Source: Anas platyrhynchos (Eukaryota > Chordata > Aves > Anseriformes > Anatidae). Taken from it: a DNA stretch of 64,000 nt. Shown here piece after piece: positions 30,393-42,400 of the stretch. Numbering within the stretch: the stretch's first letter is position 1; each line of letters begins with the position of its first letter. Position numbers and translations under genes: made by a program. Below the pieces are notes generated by a model. It was given only the letters and a program-made list of their open reading frames with translations, ran no database searches and was not told the origin of the DNA. Location: the NCBI RefSeq assembly GCF_047663525.1, contig NC_092603.1:4865001-4929000 (forward strand), in the 5' to 3' direction.

Positions 30393-33300
30393 TATAATTA
30401 ACTGGCAAAAAAAAGTCTCAAAGCATTAATTTATTGTTATTTGATGAGATTTTTCTCATCAGAATGTGGGACCCTGCAGGCTGTTCATATTCCCCTATAG
30501 GTGCCAAGAGGGGTATAGGACAGAAACGTGCTCTGGGGAAGGTTTTCCCTATGGATTTTCCCTATAGAGCTCCCTGCTCTGCCCATCTGGACAAGGCAGA
30601 TGAAACTGGGGAGAGTTATTGTTATTTTAACCCCATTTTTAACAGATAAATCAGGAGTTTTGGTGGTAGCACTGGAAACTAACACGACGCGGGTGGAAGC
30701 ACCAATGTTAGGGACAAAAAGGAACATTTTGGGGTCAAAACCGTGTGTTTTGGGGCAGATTGGAATTTCACACATAGGGTTGGTGCAGGCAGGAGGAAGA
30801 AAATTGATTGCAGCTGGGAATCGACAGTTTTGTTTTTTTTTAATTATTAGAAGAGTTTTTGCTTATTTCCATGTTTATTAAGGTCAGGCTAAAAGGAACA
30901 GCTGCACACACCCCACGCAGACATCCCACCCCCAGAGGCGACAGCCTACACCCCCTGCACCCCCCCCACCACAAACGGGGGGGGGGAGGGGAATTTGGGG
31001 GGGGGAGTCCCGGTGGTCCTGGGGCTACTTCTTGTTGGCGTGGGCCGTGCCCACCATGCACTCGTTCACCTGGGGGGCGAACGAGGGGGGTGAGGGGGGT
31101 CCAGACCCACAAATCTGCCCCATAACCCCCCCAAATGCCCCCCCGTATCCTAAAACTGCCCCAAAATGCTCCCAAAAGGCCCCCCACTAACCCAAATCCA
31201 ACCCATCCCCTTATATCCCAAATCTGCCCTATAATCCCCCAAAACCTCCAAAACTTGCCGAATCACACCCCCATATCCCAAACACACCCCATAACCTCCC
31301 CCAAATCCCCCCCATGACCTCCCCCAAATCCCCCCCATGTCCAAAATCCAAAACCCATACCCTGTACCCCAAACTCACCGTATAACCCCCAAAACCTGTC
31401 CCCCATATCCCATTACTTGCCCTCCTTATCCCATAACCCTATGAAATCACCCCCTGTGCCCCAAATTTGCCCTCTAACACCCCAAACCAACCCCCCCATC
31501 CCAAACCTGCCCCTGAACCCATCCCCACGTTCTCCCCCCCGAGCACCCCCAACACATCCTACATCTCCCCCAACCTCTGCCCGCAGATTTCCCACGGCAC
31601 CCCAAATCACCGTGTCCCAAAGATCCCCAAATCCACCCCAAACGCCCCCCATACCATAATGTTTACCCCCCCCCAAAATTCTTCCCCCAAAACCACCCCA
31701 AAACCCTCCTCCCCAGGCCCTCCCCGCTCCCTCCCTCCAAAACCATCCCCAAAAACCACCCCAAAACCCTTCCCCACCCCCACCCCAATCCAAACCCTCC
31801 CCTAAACCCCCAAAAACCCCATTATTTCCCCCAAACCTTGCTGGCAAAGCGCAGGGAGTTGAGTGACTCGGCGAAGTTCTCCTCCAGCGGCGAGATGTTG
31901 ACGAACATGAGCCTGGGTGGGGGCGATCCACGGCATAGCGGGGTGTCCGAGCGGGGTGCACCCTACACCCTCGACCCTAAAACCACCCCGTCACCCTAAA
32001 AAAAAAAACCCCGCTCACATTTTGGCGTTGCCCCTCAGCGAGTTTTGCAGCAGGTAGGTCAGCTTGCTGTTGCGGTACGGCACGTGCGGCTCCTACGGGG
32101 ACAAAAATCGTTATAGGATGGGGAGGAAAGCGACAAAATTTTGGGGTCGTGGCCCCAAAATCGCTCTTTTTTCCCCAAAAAATCAGCACCTTGTTGGAGA
32201 TGGCCATGATGACCAGCCCCAGCGTGGCCAGGCTGCTGTTGATGGCTTGGGTCTCGCGCAGCCGCTGCCCGCTGGCTTGGCATTTATCCAAGCGCTCGCT
32301 GCCCGCCAGGTCCACCAGGCTCAGCACCGCTGGGTTGGGGGAGGATTTCGGGTGAGGAAGAGGAGGTCGGCACCCCCCGGGGAGGAAGAAAACCCCAAAA
32401 AGAGGCGCTCACAGCTGCAGCGGAGGGCGCGGGAGGCGTTGGAGCCCTGGATGTGGAGCTGGAAGACGCAGTGGCTGCGGGACGAGCGGTCGTTGAGCGC
32501 CGTGCGCGCCACCGAGCGCTTGGAGGCGGCCGTCTGCAGCAGCCCCAGCACCTGGGGGGGGGGGGCAAATTTGGGGTTAAAAAATGGAAAAATACATCAA
32601 ACGGACTCCGAGGGGCGTTTTGGGTTTCTTACCTCGTCCTCGGAGGCCACGGGGACGCAGCGCAGGTTGGGGACGTGCAGCTCCTTGCTGGCCGAGCTGA
32701 CGTGGCGGATCTCCAGCTCGCCCCCCCTGTCCCCCCCCAGCAGGTCCCGCAGCGCCTCGTTGTAGATCTCCAGGAAGCTGGCGCTGAAACTGTACTTTGG
32801 GGGGGTCAGGGGGGCGCAAAATCCCCCCAAAAAGGGGCCCCGAGTGCCTAAAGAACCACCAAAAGCCTCCAAACCCTATAAAGAACCCCAAAGAGCCCCC
32901 AAAAGAGCAGACCCAAAGTCCCCAAAGCTAAAGAAATTCCCCCCAAAACCCCACCCTAAACCCCCCCAAAAGCCCTGCTCCCCCCAAAAAAGCCCCCAAA
33001 AGCCCTAACACCCCCAAAAAGCCCCCAAAGCCCTAAACCCCCCAAAAAAAGCCCCCCAAAGCCCTAAACCCCCCCCAAAAGCCCCCCAAATCCCTAACAC
33101 CCTCCAAAAAAAGCCCCAAAAAAGCCTCCAAAAGCCCTAACTCCCCCCCCAAAGAAGCCCCCAAAAGCCCTAAACCCCCCTAAAGAAGGCTCCAAAAGCC
33201 CTATATTAGCCTCCAGAAAGCCCTAACCCTCCCAAAAAGCCCCCCAAAAGCCCTAACCCCCCCAAAGAACCCCAAGAAGCCCTAAACCCCCCAAACACCT

Positions 33301-35214
33301 TAAACCCCCCAAAGTCCCAAAAGGCTCAAAACCCCCTCAAAAAAGCCCCTAAAAGACCAAATACCCCTAAAAAAAGCTCCCCAAAGCCCTAAATTAGCCC
33401 CCAAAAGCCCTAACCTCCCCCCAAAAAGCCCCCCAAAAGACCCCAAAGCCCTAACCCCCCCCAAAAAAGCCCCCAAAAGATCTAAATTAGCCTCCAGAAA
33501 GCCCTAATCCCCCTAAAAGCCCCCCAAAAGCCCTAACCTCCCCCCGAAAAGTACCCCAAGAAGCCCTAAACACCCCCCAAACACCTTAAACCCCCAAAAG
33601 GCTCAAACCCCATCCAAAAATGCCCCTAAAAGACCTAATCCCCCCCAGAAAAAGATCTCAAAAGCCGTAATCCCCCAAAAAAGGCCTAACCCCTCAAAAA
33701 AGCCTCCCAGAAGCCCTAAGGCCCCCCCAAAAGCGCTAACACACCCAAAGAAGCCCCCAAAAGCCCTAAGCGCCGCCCAAAGAAGCCCCAAAAAGCCTTA
33801 AACCCCCCTCAAAGAAGCTCCTGAAAGCCCTAACTCCCCCCCAAAAAGCCCCAAAATCCCCCAAATAGCCCTAAACCCCCCCCCAAAAAGCCCCCAACAC
33901 CCCCAAAACTCGGTGCCTCGGCCCCCACCTGCCACCCTTTGTGCTCCAGCTGGCGGGCGCCCCCGAAGAGGTGCCGCACGGCGCGGGGGATCACCCCCCA
34001 ACTTGTGGGGTCGGCGCCCCCCGGCCCCTCCATGGTGTAGGTTTTGCCGCTGCCCGTCTGCCCGTAGGCGAAGATGCAGACGGGGTACCCGTCCAGGGCC
34101 GACTGGGGGGGGACGGGGGGGTTTATAGGGCAAATGGGGGGAAAAAGGGGTCTTTTGGGGGAAAATAAGGGTCATTGGGGGGAGTTCAGGGGTAAACGGG
34201 GGCATTTGGGGTGGAAACTAGGGGGAAATGGGGCTCTTATGGGGGGGAAATGGAGGCGAAATGGGGGGAGTTCAGGGGCAAATGGGGGCGTTTGGGGTGG
34301 AAACTGGGAGGAATGGGGGCACTTGTGGGGGAAATGGGCGGGAAATAGGGGTCTTTTGGGGGAAAATAGGGGGCAAATGGGGGCACTTGTGGGGGAAATG
34401 GGCGGGAAATAGGGGTCTTTTGGGGGAAAACAGGGGGCAAATGGGGGCATTTGGGGTGGAAATAGGGGGAATGGGGGCACTTGTGGGGAAAATGGGGGGG
34501 AAATAGGGGTCTTTGGGGGGAGTTCAGGGGCAAATGGGGGCGTTTGGGGTGGAAACTGGGGGGAAATAGGGCTCTTTGGGGGGGGAAATAGGGTGGAAAC
34601 TGGGGGGAATGGAGGCACTTGTGGGGGAAATAGGGGTCTTTGGGGGGAAATGGGGGCATTTGGGGTGGAAACTTGGGGGGAATGGGGGTACTTATGGGGG
34701 AAACGGGGAGAAACGGGGGAAATAGGGGTCTTTGGGGGGAAATGAGGGGCAAATGGGGGCATTTGGGGTGGAAATAGGGGGGAATGGGGGTACTTATGGG
34801 GGAAACGGGGAGAAACGGGGGAAATAGGGGTCTTTGGGGGGAAATGAGGGGCAAATGGGGGCATTTGGGGTGGAAATAGGGGGGAATGCGGGTACTTATG
34901 GGGGAAACGGGGAGAAACGGGGGAAATAGGGGTCTTTGGTGGGAAATGAGGGGCAAATGGGGGCATTTGGGGTGGAAATAGGGGGGAATGGGGGCACTTG
35001 TGGGGAAAAAGGGCAAAATAGGGGTCTTTGGGGGGAGTTCAGGGGCAAATGGGGGTGTTTGGGGTGGAAACTGGGGGAATGGGGGCAGAAACAGGCATTT
35101 ATGGGGGAAATGGGAGCACTTAGGGTGGGAAGGGGGAGCTTTGAGGTCAGTTCAGGGAGAAATGGGGAGACTCTGGGGGGAGTTCAGGGGCAAACAGGGG
35201 GCTTTGGGGTGAAA
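30393..35214. repeat. Inverted-repeat arm 1 (KIFC1 3' half, copy 2)
   Basis: This segment reappears in reverse complement at 39419-44506. Outer end: 'ttataattaactggc' at 30393 matches 'gccagttaattataa' ending at about 44506. Inner end: 'gggctttggggtgaa' ending at about 35214 matches 'ttcaccccaaagccc' at 39419. The arms differ in minisatellite copy number (intron 13 is 767 bp here and 1286 bp in arm 2) and by scattered substitutions. Confidence 0.88.
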
Positions 35215-38200
35215 ACCGGGGGAAATAGGGGCACTTTGGGGTGGAAATTTGGGAGCCTTTGGGGGGCAACAGGCAGAAACGGGGGCATTTATAGGGGAAA
35301 TGGGGGGGCTTTGGGGTCAGTTCAGGGAGAAACGGGGGCCTTTGGGGGAGCGTGGGAAGGAAATGGGGGCACTTATAGGGGAAATAGGGGGCCTTTGGGG
35401 GTGGAAAAGGGGGAAATGGGATAGAAACAGGGGCCTTGGGGGGGAAATGGGGACTTTTTGGGGGAAACAGGGGCACTTTGGGAGCAGTTCAGGGGCAAAT
35501 GGAGGCATTTTGGGGGGAAACGGGAGCCTTTGGGGTCACTTGTGTCAAACGGGGGCGCTTTGGGGGGAAATAGGACATTTATGGGGGAAATAGAGGAAGA
35601 CGGGGGAGTTTGGGGGGGGAATGGGCAGAAACTGGGACCTTGGTGGGGAAAGAGGGGGATTTATGGGGGAAATGGGGGCAGTTTGGGGGGAAATGGGGAA
35701 AAAGGGGCTTTGGGGGACAGTTTGGGGGGGTAAACGGGGGGATTTATGGGGGAAAAAAGGTAGAAATGGGGACCCTGGGGAGCACTTGGGGGGGTTTGGG
35801 TGGCGATGGAGGCGCTTTGGGGTGAAACACGGGGGAAACGGGCAATTTTGGGGAAAAGGGGGGGTCCTTTATGGGGGGGCACCTGCACGAGCAGCGCGAT
35901 CTCCTCGAAGACGTCCTCCTGCGAGGCGCCGGGCGGGAAGACGCGGTCGAAGCTGAAGTCGTAGCGCACCTCGCCCCGCCGCCCTGTATGGGACTGGGGG
36001 GGGAAATTAGGGTCGGGGGGGGAAATAGGGTCGGGGGGGACGTGTCAGGATTTGGGGGGGTCACCACGAGCCCTATTCCCAGCCTGATGTGCAATACGGG
36101 GAGATATCGGGCTTATAGGGCCTCCTGCCCCCGTTATAGGGCCGCCCGCTTGTAGGGCCGTGGAGGATTTGGGAGCGGGAGCAGCAGGGGGTGCCCCCCC
36201 CAGCCCTGATTTGGGGTCGGGGCACCCCAAATTGGCGCTCACCCCCTCGGTCCTGCAGAGCACCAGCGTCTTGTTGTCCTCGGGGGGGAAGTGGAGGTGC
36301 TCCAGCCCCTTCTGCGCCTCCTGCTCGGCCGCCAGCAGCGGGCGCACGCGGCAGAAGACACGGATGTTCCCCTGGGGAGGGGGAAAAAAAAAAGGGAAAA
36401 AAAGGTATTTTGTAGAATATCGAGGACTTGAAGAGGACTGGCCCTAAAACGGAGCCTTGGGGGATCCCAATGGTGACCTGACGTGGCCCCAATTGCCACA
36501 GCCCTGAGCCCTGCCCGACTGCCACTTGTCAGACAGATTATTTTTCTGTATTTTTCTGTATTTAAGTATGGATATATAAGAAAAACTTTCAGAGTTAAAT
36601 ATTTATATTCTTATATACTCTTACAATTTTGAACAAAAAACCAGAAACGAACCATGACCATTCTGTTGTTTATAGATTTGGGGCAAAACCCCCAAAACTA
36701 TGTATTTGTTTAATTTTGAGCAAGAAAAACTAAGCATTTTATATATTTTTTTTTAATTTGAGGGAAAATTAAGTGTTTTTTTTTTTTTTAACTGAGCAAA
36801 AAAATGATTTGTTTTTGTATTTTTAAAAATTTGGGGCAAAAACATATGTATTTGTTAAACTCTGAGCAAAAAAGCTCAAAAAATGAAATGAGTTATTCTA
36901 TTTTAAATTTTGAGAAATAAAAGAAGTGTTCTTTTGACTTTTTAAAATTTCAGTAAAAATCAAAAAAAGAAAGATGATTTTTTATTTGAGCAAACTAAAA
37001 AAAGGTTTTGTTTTTCAATTTTGAGAAAAAAGAATAAATGATATTTTTTAACTTTGAGGAAAAAACAGGAATGTTATTTTAAAAAAAGTTTGAGAAAAAA
37101 AAAACATTTTTTTTTAATTTTGACAAAAACAAAACATGAAATACTAATGTTATTATTATTACTATTATTTATTATTTTTATTATTTTTTACATCTTGGGG
37201 TGAAAAATCCCCCGAAGTGAATCCTGGTTTTTAAATTATTATTGATATTTTCAGTGTCAGCCCCCCCGGTGCACCTTGAGCTCCTGCAGCTGGTTGTGCA
37301 GGCAGCGTCGCTCCATCTCCAGCGCGTGCAAATGCTCCTCCTGCGCCCCCGCCAGCGCCCGCAGCTCCGACACCTCCGCCTCGCGCCGCGACAGCGCCCC
37401 CGACACCTCCCGCAGCTCCGCCTGGGGGGGAAAGGCCCGACCCCGTTGGCCAAGAGGCGCCCAACGCCGTCGGCCAAGACAGGAGCGCCAAGAATTGGAT
37501 GTAAAAATTCAAAACTTTAGGGAAAAAACGCACAGAACTTGGGTACCCCGTCCGCGAAGAGCTTGTAGAAAAAGCACCAAGAATTTGGGGAAATAACCTA
37601 TAAAATCTTCGGGAAGAGCCCCCCAAAAAACATGGGGAAAAACCATCCAGAATACAGGGGGAGGGGAAACCCACCAAGATTTGGTTGGGAAACACACAGA
37701 ATTGGTGGAAACTCCCCCAAAGTTTGCGGGAAAAGCCAAGCAGAATTCGGGGAAGAGCCCCCAAAATCTGGAGGAAATGCCCCAATATCAGGAAGGGTTG
37801 GGGGGGAAGACCCCAATAATCAGGGGAGCCTAAGATAATAATTTAGGGGGGTACGGGGAATAATTTGGGAGAAGACAACAATTGGGGAAAAATCCGGCAA
37901 AACACCCCGAAATCGGGTAAAAAGCCCCCCGAAGCATCTCCAGCTGCGCTCCTCGCAGCCCATTTTGGGGCAGAATCCCGCGTTTTGCTGGTTTTGCCCC
38001 GTGGGGGGGGGGGGGGGGAAATCAGCCTCGTACCCACCTGGGCGGCCCCCAGCTGCTCCTCCCGGTCCCGCGCCGCCTCCCGGAGCTCCTCCAGCTGCCG
38101 GTGCCGCTCCTGGAGCTCAGCCGCCAGCCGCTGCCGCTCGGCCGCCTGCGCCTCCGCCTCCCGCTGCCACCGGGACCGCTCCTCCTGGGACTGCTGCAGC

Positions 38201-39250
38201 TCCGTGCGCAGAGAGCTGGGAGGCACCGGGGGGGGGGCGCCGTTACCGGAGGGGGGGGGGTCTCTGGTATCGGAGGGGGGGTCCCCGGGTATCGGAGGGG
38301 GAAGGGGAGGGGGCTTCCGTACCCTGAGGGGGGTTCCCAGTACCAGACAGGGAAGGGGGAGAGTCCCCGGTTACCGGAGGGGGGTCCCCGGGCACTGGAG
38401 GGGGAAGGGGACGGGTCCCCGGTTACCGGGGGGGAGTTCCCGGTTACCGGAGGGGGGTCCCCGGTACTGGGGGGAAAGGGGACAGGTCCTCCATTACCGG
38501 AGTGGGGGGTCCCTGGTTACCGGAATGGGGTCCCCGGGTACAGAAGGGGTCAGGGGACAGGTCCCCGGTTACCGGGAGGGTGCAAACCGGTACCGGGGGG
38601 TGGTGTTACCGGGGCTCTCACCTCACTTGTCCCTCCAGCTCCTCCTCCCGGGCCCGGCTGTGCTGCAGCTGCTCCCGGAGCTGCCGGTTGTCATCCTCCA
38701 GGCCCCTTATCTTCTCCCGCAGCTCCGCCAGCTGCCCCCTCGGGTCCCCCGCCGCCCGCCACCGCACCCCCGGTACCGGAGGCGGCGCTGCCGATCCCGA
38801 AGCCGCCCCCGGGGCCTTTTTCCCGGCCTGGGGGGCTGCGGCGACGGTCATGGCCTTGCGGAGAAGCCCTGGGGGGGGGCACGGGGGGGTCACCGCGACC
38901 GAACGGTGGAACCGGGACCCCCCCGGTGCCGCCCTACCTGGGCCTGGTGCCGTCGGGACGCTGATAGCCCGCAACGGGGCGCGGCTGCTGGGAGCCCAGC
39001 CCGCTCGGGGCCCGGAGCGGCGCCGTTTCTACGGGAGAACGGGAGGGTGAGACCGGAACCGGCACCGGGAACGGCACCGGGAACGGGAGCGGGGCCCAAC
39101 CTGTTCGGGAGCCTCCGGCTCAGGCGCGGCCGCCGCGCGCTTGGCGTGGGCCTTGCGCACCGGTAACCGGGAGGCGGCCGGAAGTGACGCAGCCGCCGCC
39201 GTGGCCGGTACCGGGCGGGCGCCGCCGCCGCCGCCGGGCCTCGCCGCCAT
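31025..39250 (-). CDS. KIFC1: KIFC1 copy 2, intact kinesin-14 motor, 14 exons, 620 aa
   Basis: KIFC1 is the C-terminal, minus-end-directed kinesin that crosslinks spindle microtubules and clusters centrosomes. Coding exons, descending: 39250-39101, 39028-38938, 38868-38622, 38215-38038, 37421-37275, 36371-36243, 35993-35883, 34102-33929, 32794-32633, 32551-32413, 32329-32190, 32092-32019, 31912-31837, 31069-31025. Lengths sum to 1863 nt, every junction has GT-AG and all phases close. Seen: a basic N-terminal tail with KRRRS; coiled coil in exons 3-5; neck/motor start [20 protein letters not shown]-loop GQTGSGKT (exon 8); switch I-type NDRSSRSH (exon 10); switch [10 protein letters not shown] (exon 11); [22 protein letters not shown]; terminal [14 protein letters not shown]. 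Human KIFC1 is about 673 aa and similar throughout. AATAAA for its mRNA lies at about 30874-30879. This is the only complete copy in the window. Confidence 0.93.
32795..33928. repeat. KIFC1 intron 8 minisatellite, copy 2 (CCCTAA-bearing)
   Basis: Reverse complement of the TTAGGGCTTTTGGGGG array seen in copies 1 and 3: 'gccctaacccccccaaaaagcccc'. Confidence 0.85.
34103..35882. repeat. KIFC1 intron 7 minisatellite, copy 2
   Basis: Units 'ggggcaaatgggggcatttggggtggaaac' and 'ggggtctttggggggaaat', with a ~95-bp superunit repeated at least three times between about 34685 and 34990. The breakpoint for copy 3 lies within this array at about 35214. Confidence 0.85.
36420..36525 (-). mobile_element. 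LINE (CR1-like) RT fragment, copy 2
   Basis: Inverted twin of the fragment at 20255-20360, with the same [13 protein letters not shown] peptide on the minus strand. It lies in KIFC1 intron 5 next to exon 6. Confidence 0.7.
36530..37240. other. AT-rich intron 5 segment, copy 2
   Basis: Inverted counterpart of 19511-20254, nearly identical over its length, with one short stretch missing near 36680-36720. No gene seen. Confidence 0.7.
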
Positions 39251-39418
39251 TGCGGCGCGCACACTCAAACCGCTCCCGCCCCGCGCTCCCATTGGGCGCC
39301 GCCTCCACCAATCGCCGCGCGCCGCCCCGGTGCGCCGGCCAATAGGGAGGCGCGCGGGGGGTCACGTGGCCGCGCTCGCGGGGTAACGGCCGGCAGGGAG
39401 GGAGGGGGGAGGCGGGGC
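39251..39418. promoter_or_regulatory. Second copy of the divergent KIFC1 promoter, now facing KIFC1 copy 3
   Basis: Carries the same elements as 17421-17547 in reverse: CCAAT 39290-39310 region, ATTGG and CACGTG near 39363-39368. Homology with the PHF1/KIFC1 promoter ends near 39382. About 36 bp later, at 39419, the copy-3 arm starts in the middle of KIFC1 intron 7. The side that serves PHF1 at the first locus therefore points at a headless KIFC1 motor segment here. Confidence 0.65.
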
Positions 39419-42400
39419 TTCACCCCAAAGCCCCCTGTTTGCCCCTGAACTCCCCCCAGAGTCTCCCCATTTCTCCCCGAACTGACCTCAAAGCTCCCCC
39501 TTCCCACCCTAAGTGCTCCCATTTCCCCCATAAATGCCTGTTTCTGCCCCCATTCCCCCAGTTTCCACCCCAAACACCCCCATTTGCCCCTGAACTCCCC
39601 CCAAAGACCCCTATTTTGCCCTTTTTCCCCACAAGTGCCCCCATTCCCCCCTATTTCCACCCCAAATGCCCCCATTTGCCCCTCATTTCCCACCAAAGAC
39701 CCCTATTTCCCCCGTTTCTCCCCGTTTCCCCCATAAGTACCCCCATTCCCCCCAAGTTTCCACCCCAAATGCCCCCATTTCCCCCCAAAGACCCCTATTT
39801 CCCCCACAAGTGCCTCCATTCCCCCCAGTTTCCACCCTATTTCCCCCCCCAAAGAGCCCTATTTCCCCCGTTTCCACCCCAAACGCCCCCATTTGCCCCT
39901 GAACTCCCCCCAAAGACCCCTATTTCCCCCCCATTTTCCCCACAAGTGCCCCCATTCCCCCTATTTCCACCCCAAATGCCCCCATTTGCCCCCTGTTTTC
40001 CCCCAAAAGACCCCTATTTCCCGCCCATTTCCCCCACAAGTGCCCCCATTCCTCCCAGTTTCCACCCCAAACGCCCCCATTTGCCCCTGAACTCCCCCCA
40101 TTTCGCCTCCATTTCCCCCCCATAAGAGCCCCATTTCCCCCTAGTTTCCACCCCAAATGCCCCCGTTTACCCCTGAACTCCCCCCAATGACCCTTATTTT
40201 CCCCCAAAAGACCCCTTTTTCCCCCCATTTGCCCTATAAACCCCCCCCCGTCCCCCCCCAGTCGGCCCTGGACGGGTACCCCGTCTGCATCTTCGCCTAC
40301 GGGCAGACGGGCAGCGGCAAAACCTACACCATGGAGGGGCCGGGGGGCGCCGACCCCACAAGTTGGGGGGTGATCCCCCGCGCCGTGCGGCACCTCTTCG
40401 GGGGCGCCCGCCAGCTGGAGCACAAAGGGTGGCAGGTGGGGGCCGAGGCACCGAGTTTTGGGGGTGTTGGGGGCTTTTTGGGGGGGGGTTTAGGGCTATT
40501 TGGGGGATTTTGGGGCTTTTTGGGGGGGAGTTAGGGCTTTCAGGAGCTTCTTTGAGGGGGGTTTAAGGCTTTTTGGGGCTTCTTTGGGCGGCGCTTAGGG
40601 CTTTTGGGGGCTTCTTTGGGTGTGTTAGCGCTTTTGGGGGGGCCTTAGGGCTTCTGGGAGGCTTTTTTGAGGGGTTAGGCCTTTTTTGGGGGATTACGGC
40701 TTTTGAGATCTTTTTCTGGGGGGGATTAGGTCTTTTAGGGGCATTTTTGGATGGGGTTTGAGCCTTTTGGGGGTTTAAGGTGTTTGGGGGGTGTTTAGGG
40801 CTTCTTGGGGTACTTTTCGGGGGGGGGTTAGGGCTTTTGGGGGGCTTTTAGGGGGATTAGGGCTTTCTGGAGGCTAATTTAGATCTTTTGGGGGCTTTTT
40901 TGGGGGGGGTTAGGGCTTTGGGGTCTTTTGGGGGGCTTTTTGGGGGGAGGTTAGGGCTTTTGGGGGCTAATTTAGGGCTTTGGGGAGCTTTTTTTAGGGG
41001 TATTTGGTCTTTTAGGGGCTTTTTTGAGGGGGTTTTGAGCCTTTTGGGACTTTGGGGGGTTTAAGGTGTTTGGGGGGTTTAGGGCTTCTTGGGGTTCTTT
41101 TCTTTGGGGGGGTTAGGGCTTTTGGGGGGCTTTTTGGGAGGGTTAGGGCTTTCTGGAGGCTAATATAGGGCTTTTGGAGCCTTCTTTAGGGGGGTTTAGG
41201 GCTTTTGGGGGCTTCTTTGGGGGGGGAGTTAGGGCTTTTGGAGGCTTTTTTGGGGCTTTTTTTGGAGGGTGTTAGGGATTTGGGGGGCTTTTTGGGGGGG
41301 TTTAGGGCTTTGGGGGGCTTTTTTTGGGGGGTTTAGGGCTTTGGGGGCTTTTTGGGGGTGTTAGGGCTTTTGGGGGCTTTTTTGGGGGGAGCAGGGCTTT
41401 TGGGGGGGTTTAGGGTGGGGTTTTGGGGGGAATTTCTTTAGCTTTGGGGACTTTGGGTCTGCTCTTTTGGGGGCTCTTTGGGGTTCTTTATAGGGTTTGG
41501 AGGCTTTTGGTGGTTCTTTAGGCACTCGGGGCCCCTTTTTGGGGGGATTTTGCGCCCCCCTGACCCCCCCAAAGTACAGTTTCAGCGCCAGCTTCCTGGA
41601 GATCTACAACGAGGCGCTGCGGGACCTGCTGGGGGGGGACAGGGGGGGCGAGCTGGAGATCCGCCACGTCAGCTCGGCCAGCAAGGAGCTGCACGTCCCC
41701 AACCTGCGCTGCGTCCCCGTGGCCTCCGAGGACGAGGTAAGAAACCCAAAACGCCCCTCGGAGTCCGTTTGATGTATTTTTCCATTTTTTAACCCCAAAT
41801 TTGCCCCCCCCCCCAGGTGCTGGGGCTGCTGCAGACGGCCACCTCCAAGCGCTCGGTGGCGCGCACGGCGCTCAACGACCGCTCGTCCCGCAGCCACTGC
41901 GTCTTCCAGCTCCACATCCAGGGCTCCAACGCCTCCCGCGCCCTCCGCTGCAGCTGTGAGCGCCTCTTTTTGGGGTTTTCTTCCTCCCCGGGGGGTGCCG
42001 ACCTCCTCTTCCTCACCCGAAATCCTCCCCCAACCCAGCGGTGCTGAGCCTGGTGGACCTGGCGGGCAGCGAGCGCTTGGATAAATGCCAAGCCAGCGGG
42101 CAGCGGCTGCGCGAGACCCAAGCCATCAACAGCAGCCTGGCCACGCTGGGGCTGGTCATCATGGCCATCTCCAACAAGGTGCTGATTTTTTGGGGAAAAA
42201 AGAGCGATTTTGGGGCCACGACCCCAAAATTTTGTCGCTTTCCTCCCCATCCTATAACGATTTTTGTCCCCGTAGGAGCCGCACGTGCCGTACCGCAACA
42301 GCAAGCTGACCTACCTGCTGCAAAACTCGCTGAGGGGCAACGCCAAAATGTGAGCGGGGTTTTTTTTTTTAGGGTGACGGGGTGGTTTTAGGGTCGAGGG

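Noticed and set aside
30440-30900. Frames near the KIFC1 3' end that resemble a small secreted protein
   Set aside because: They lie in the 3' flank duplicated in both arms, differ by stops between arms and match no family.
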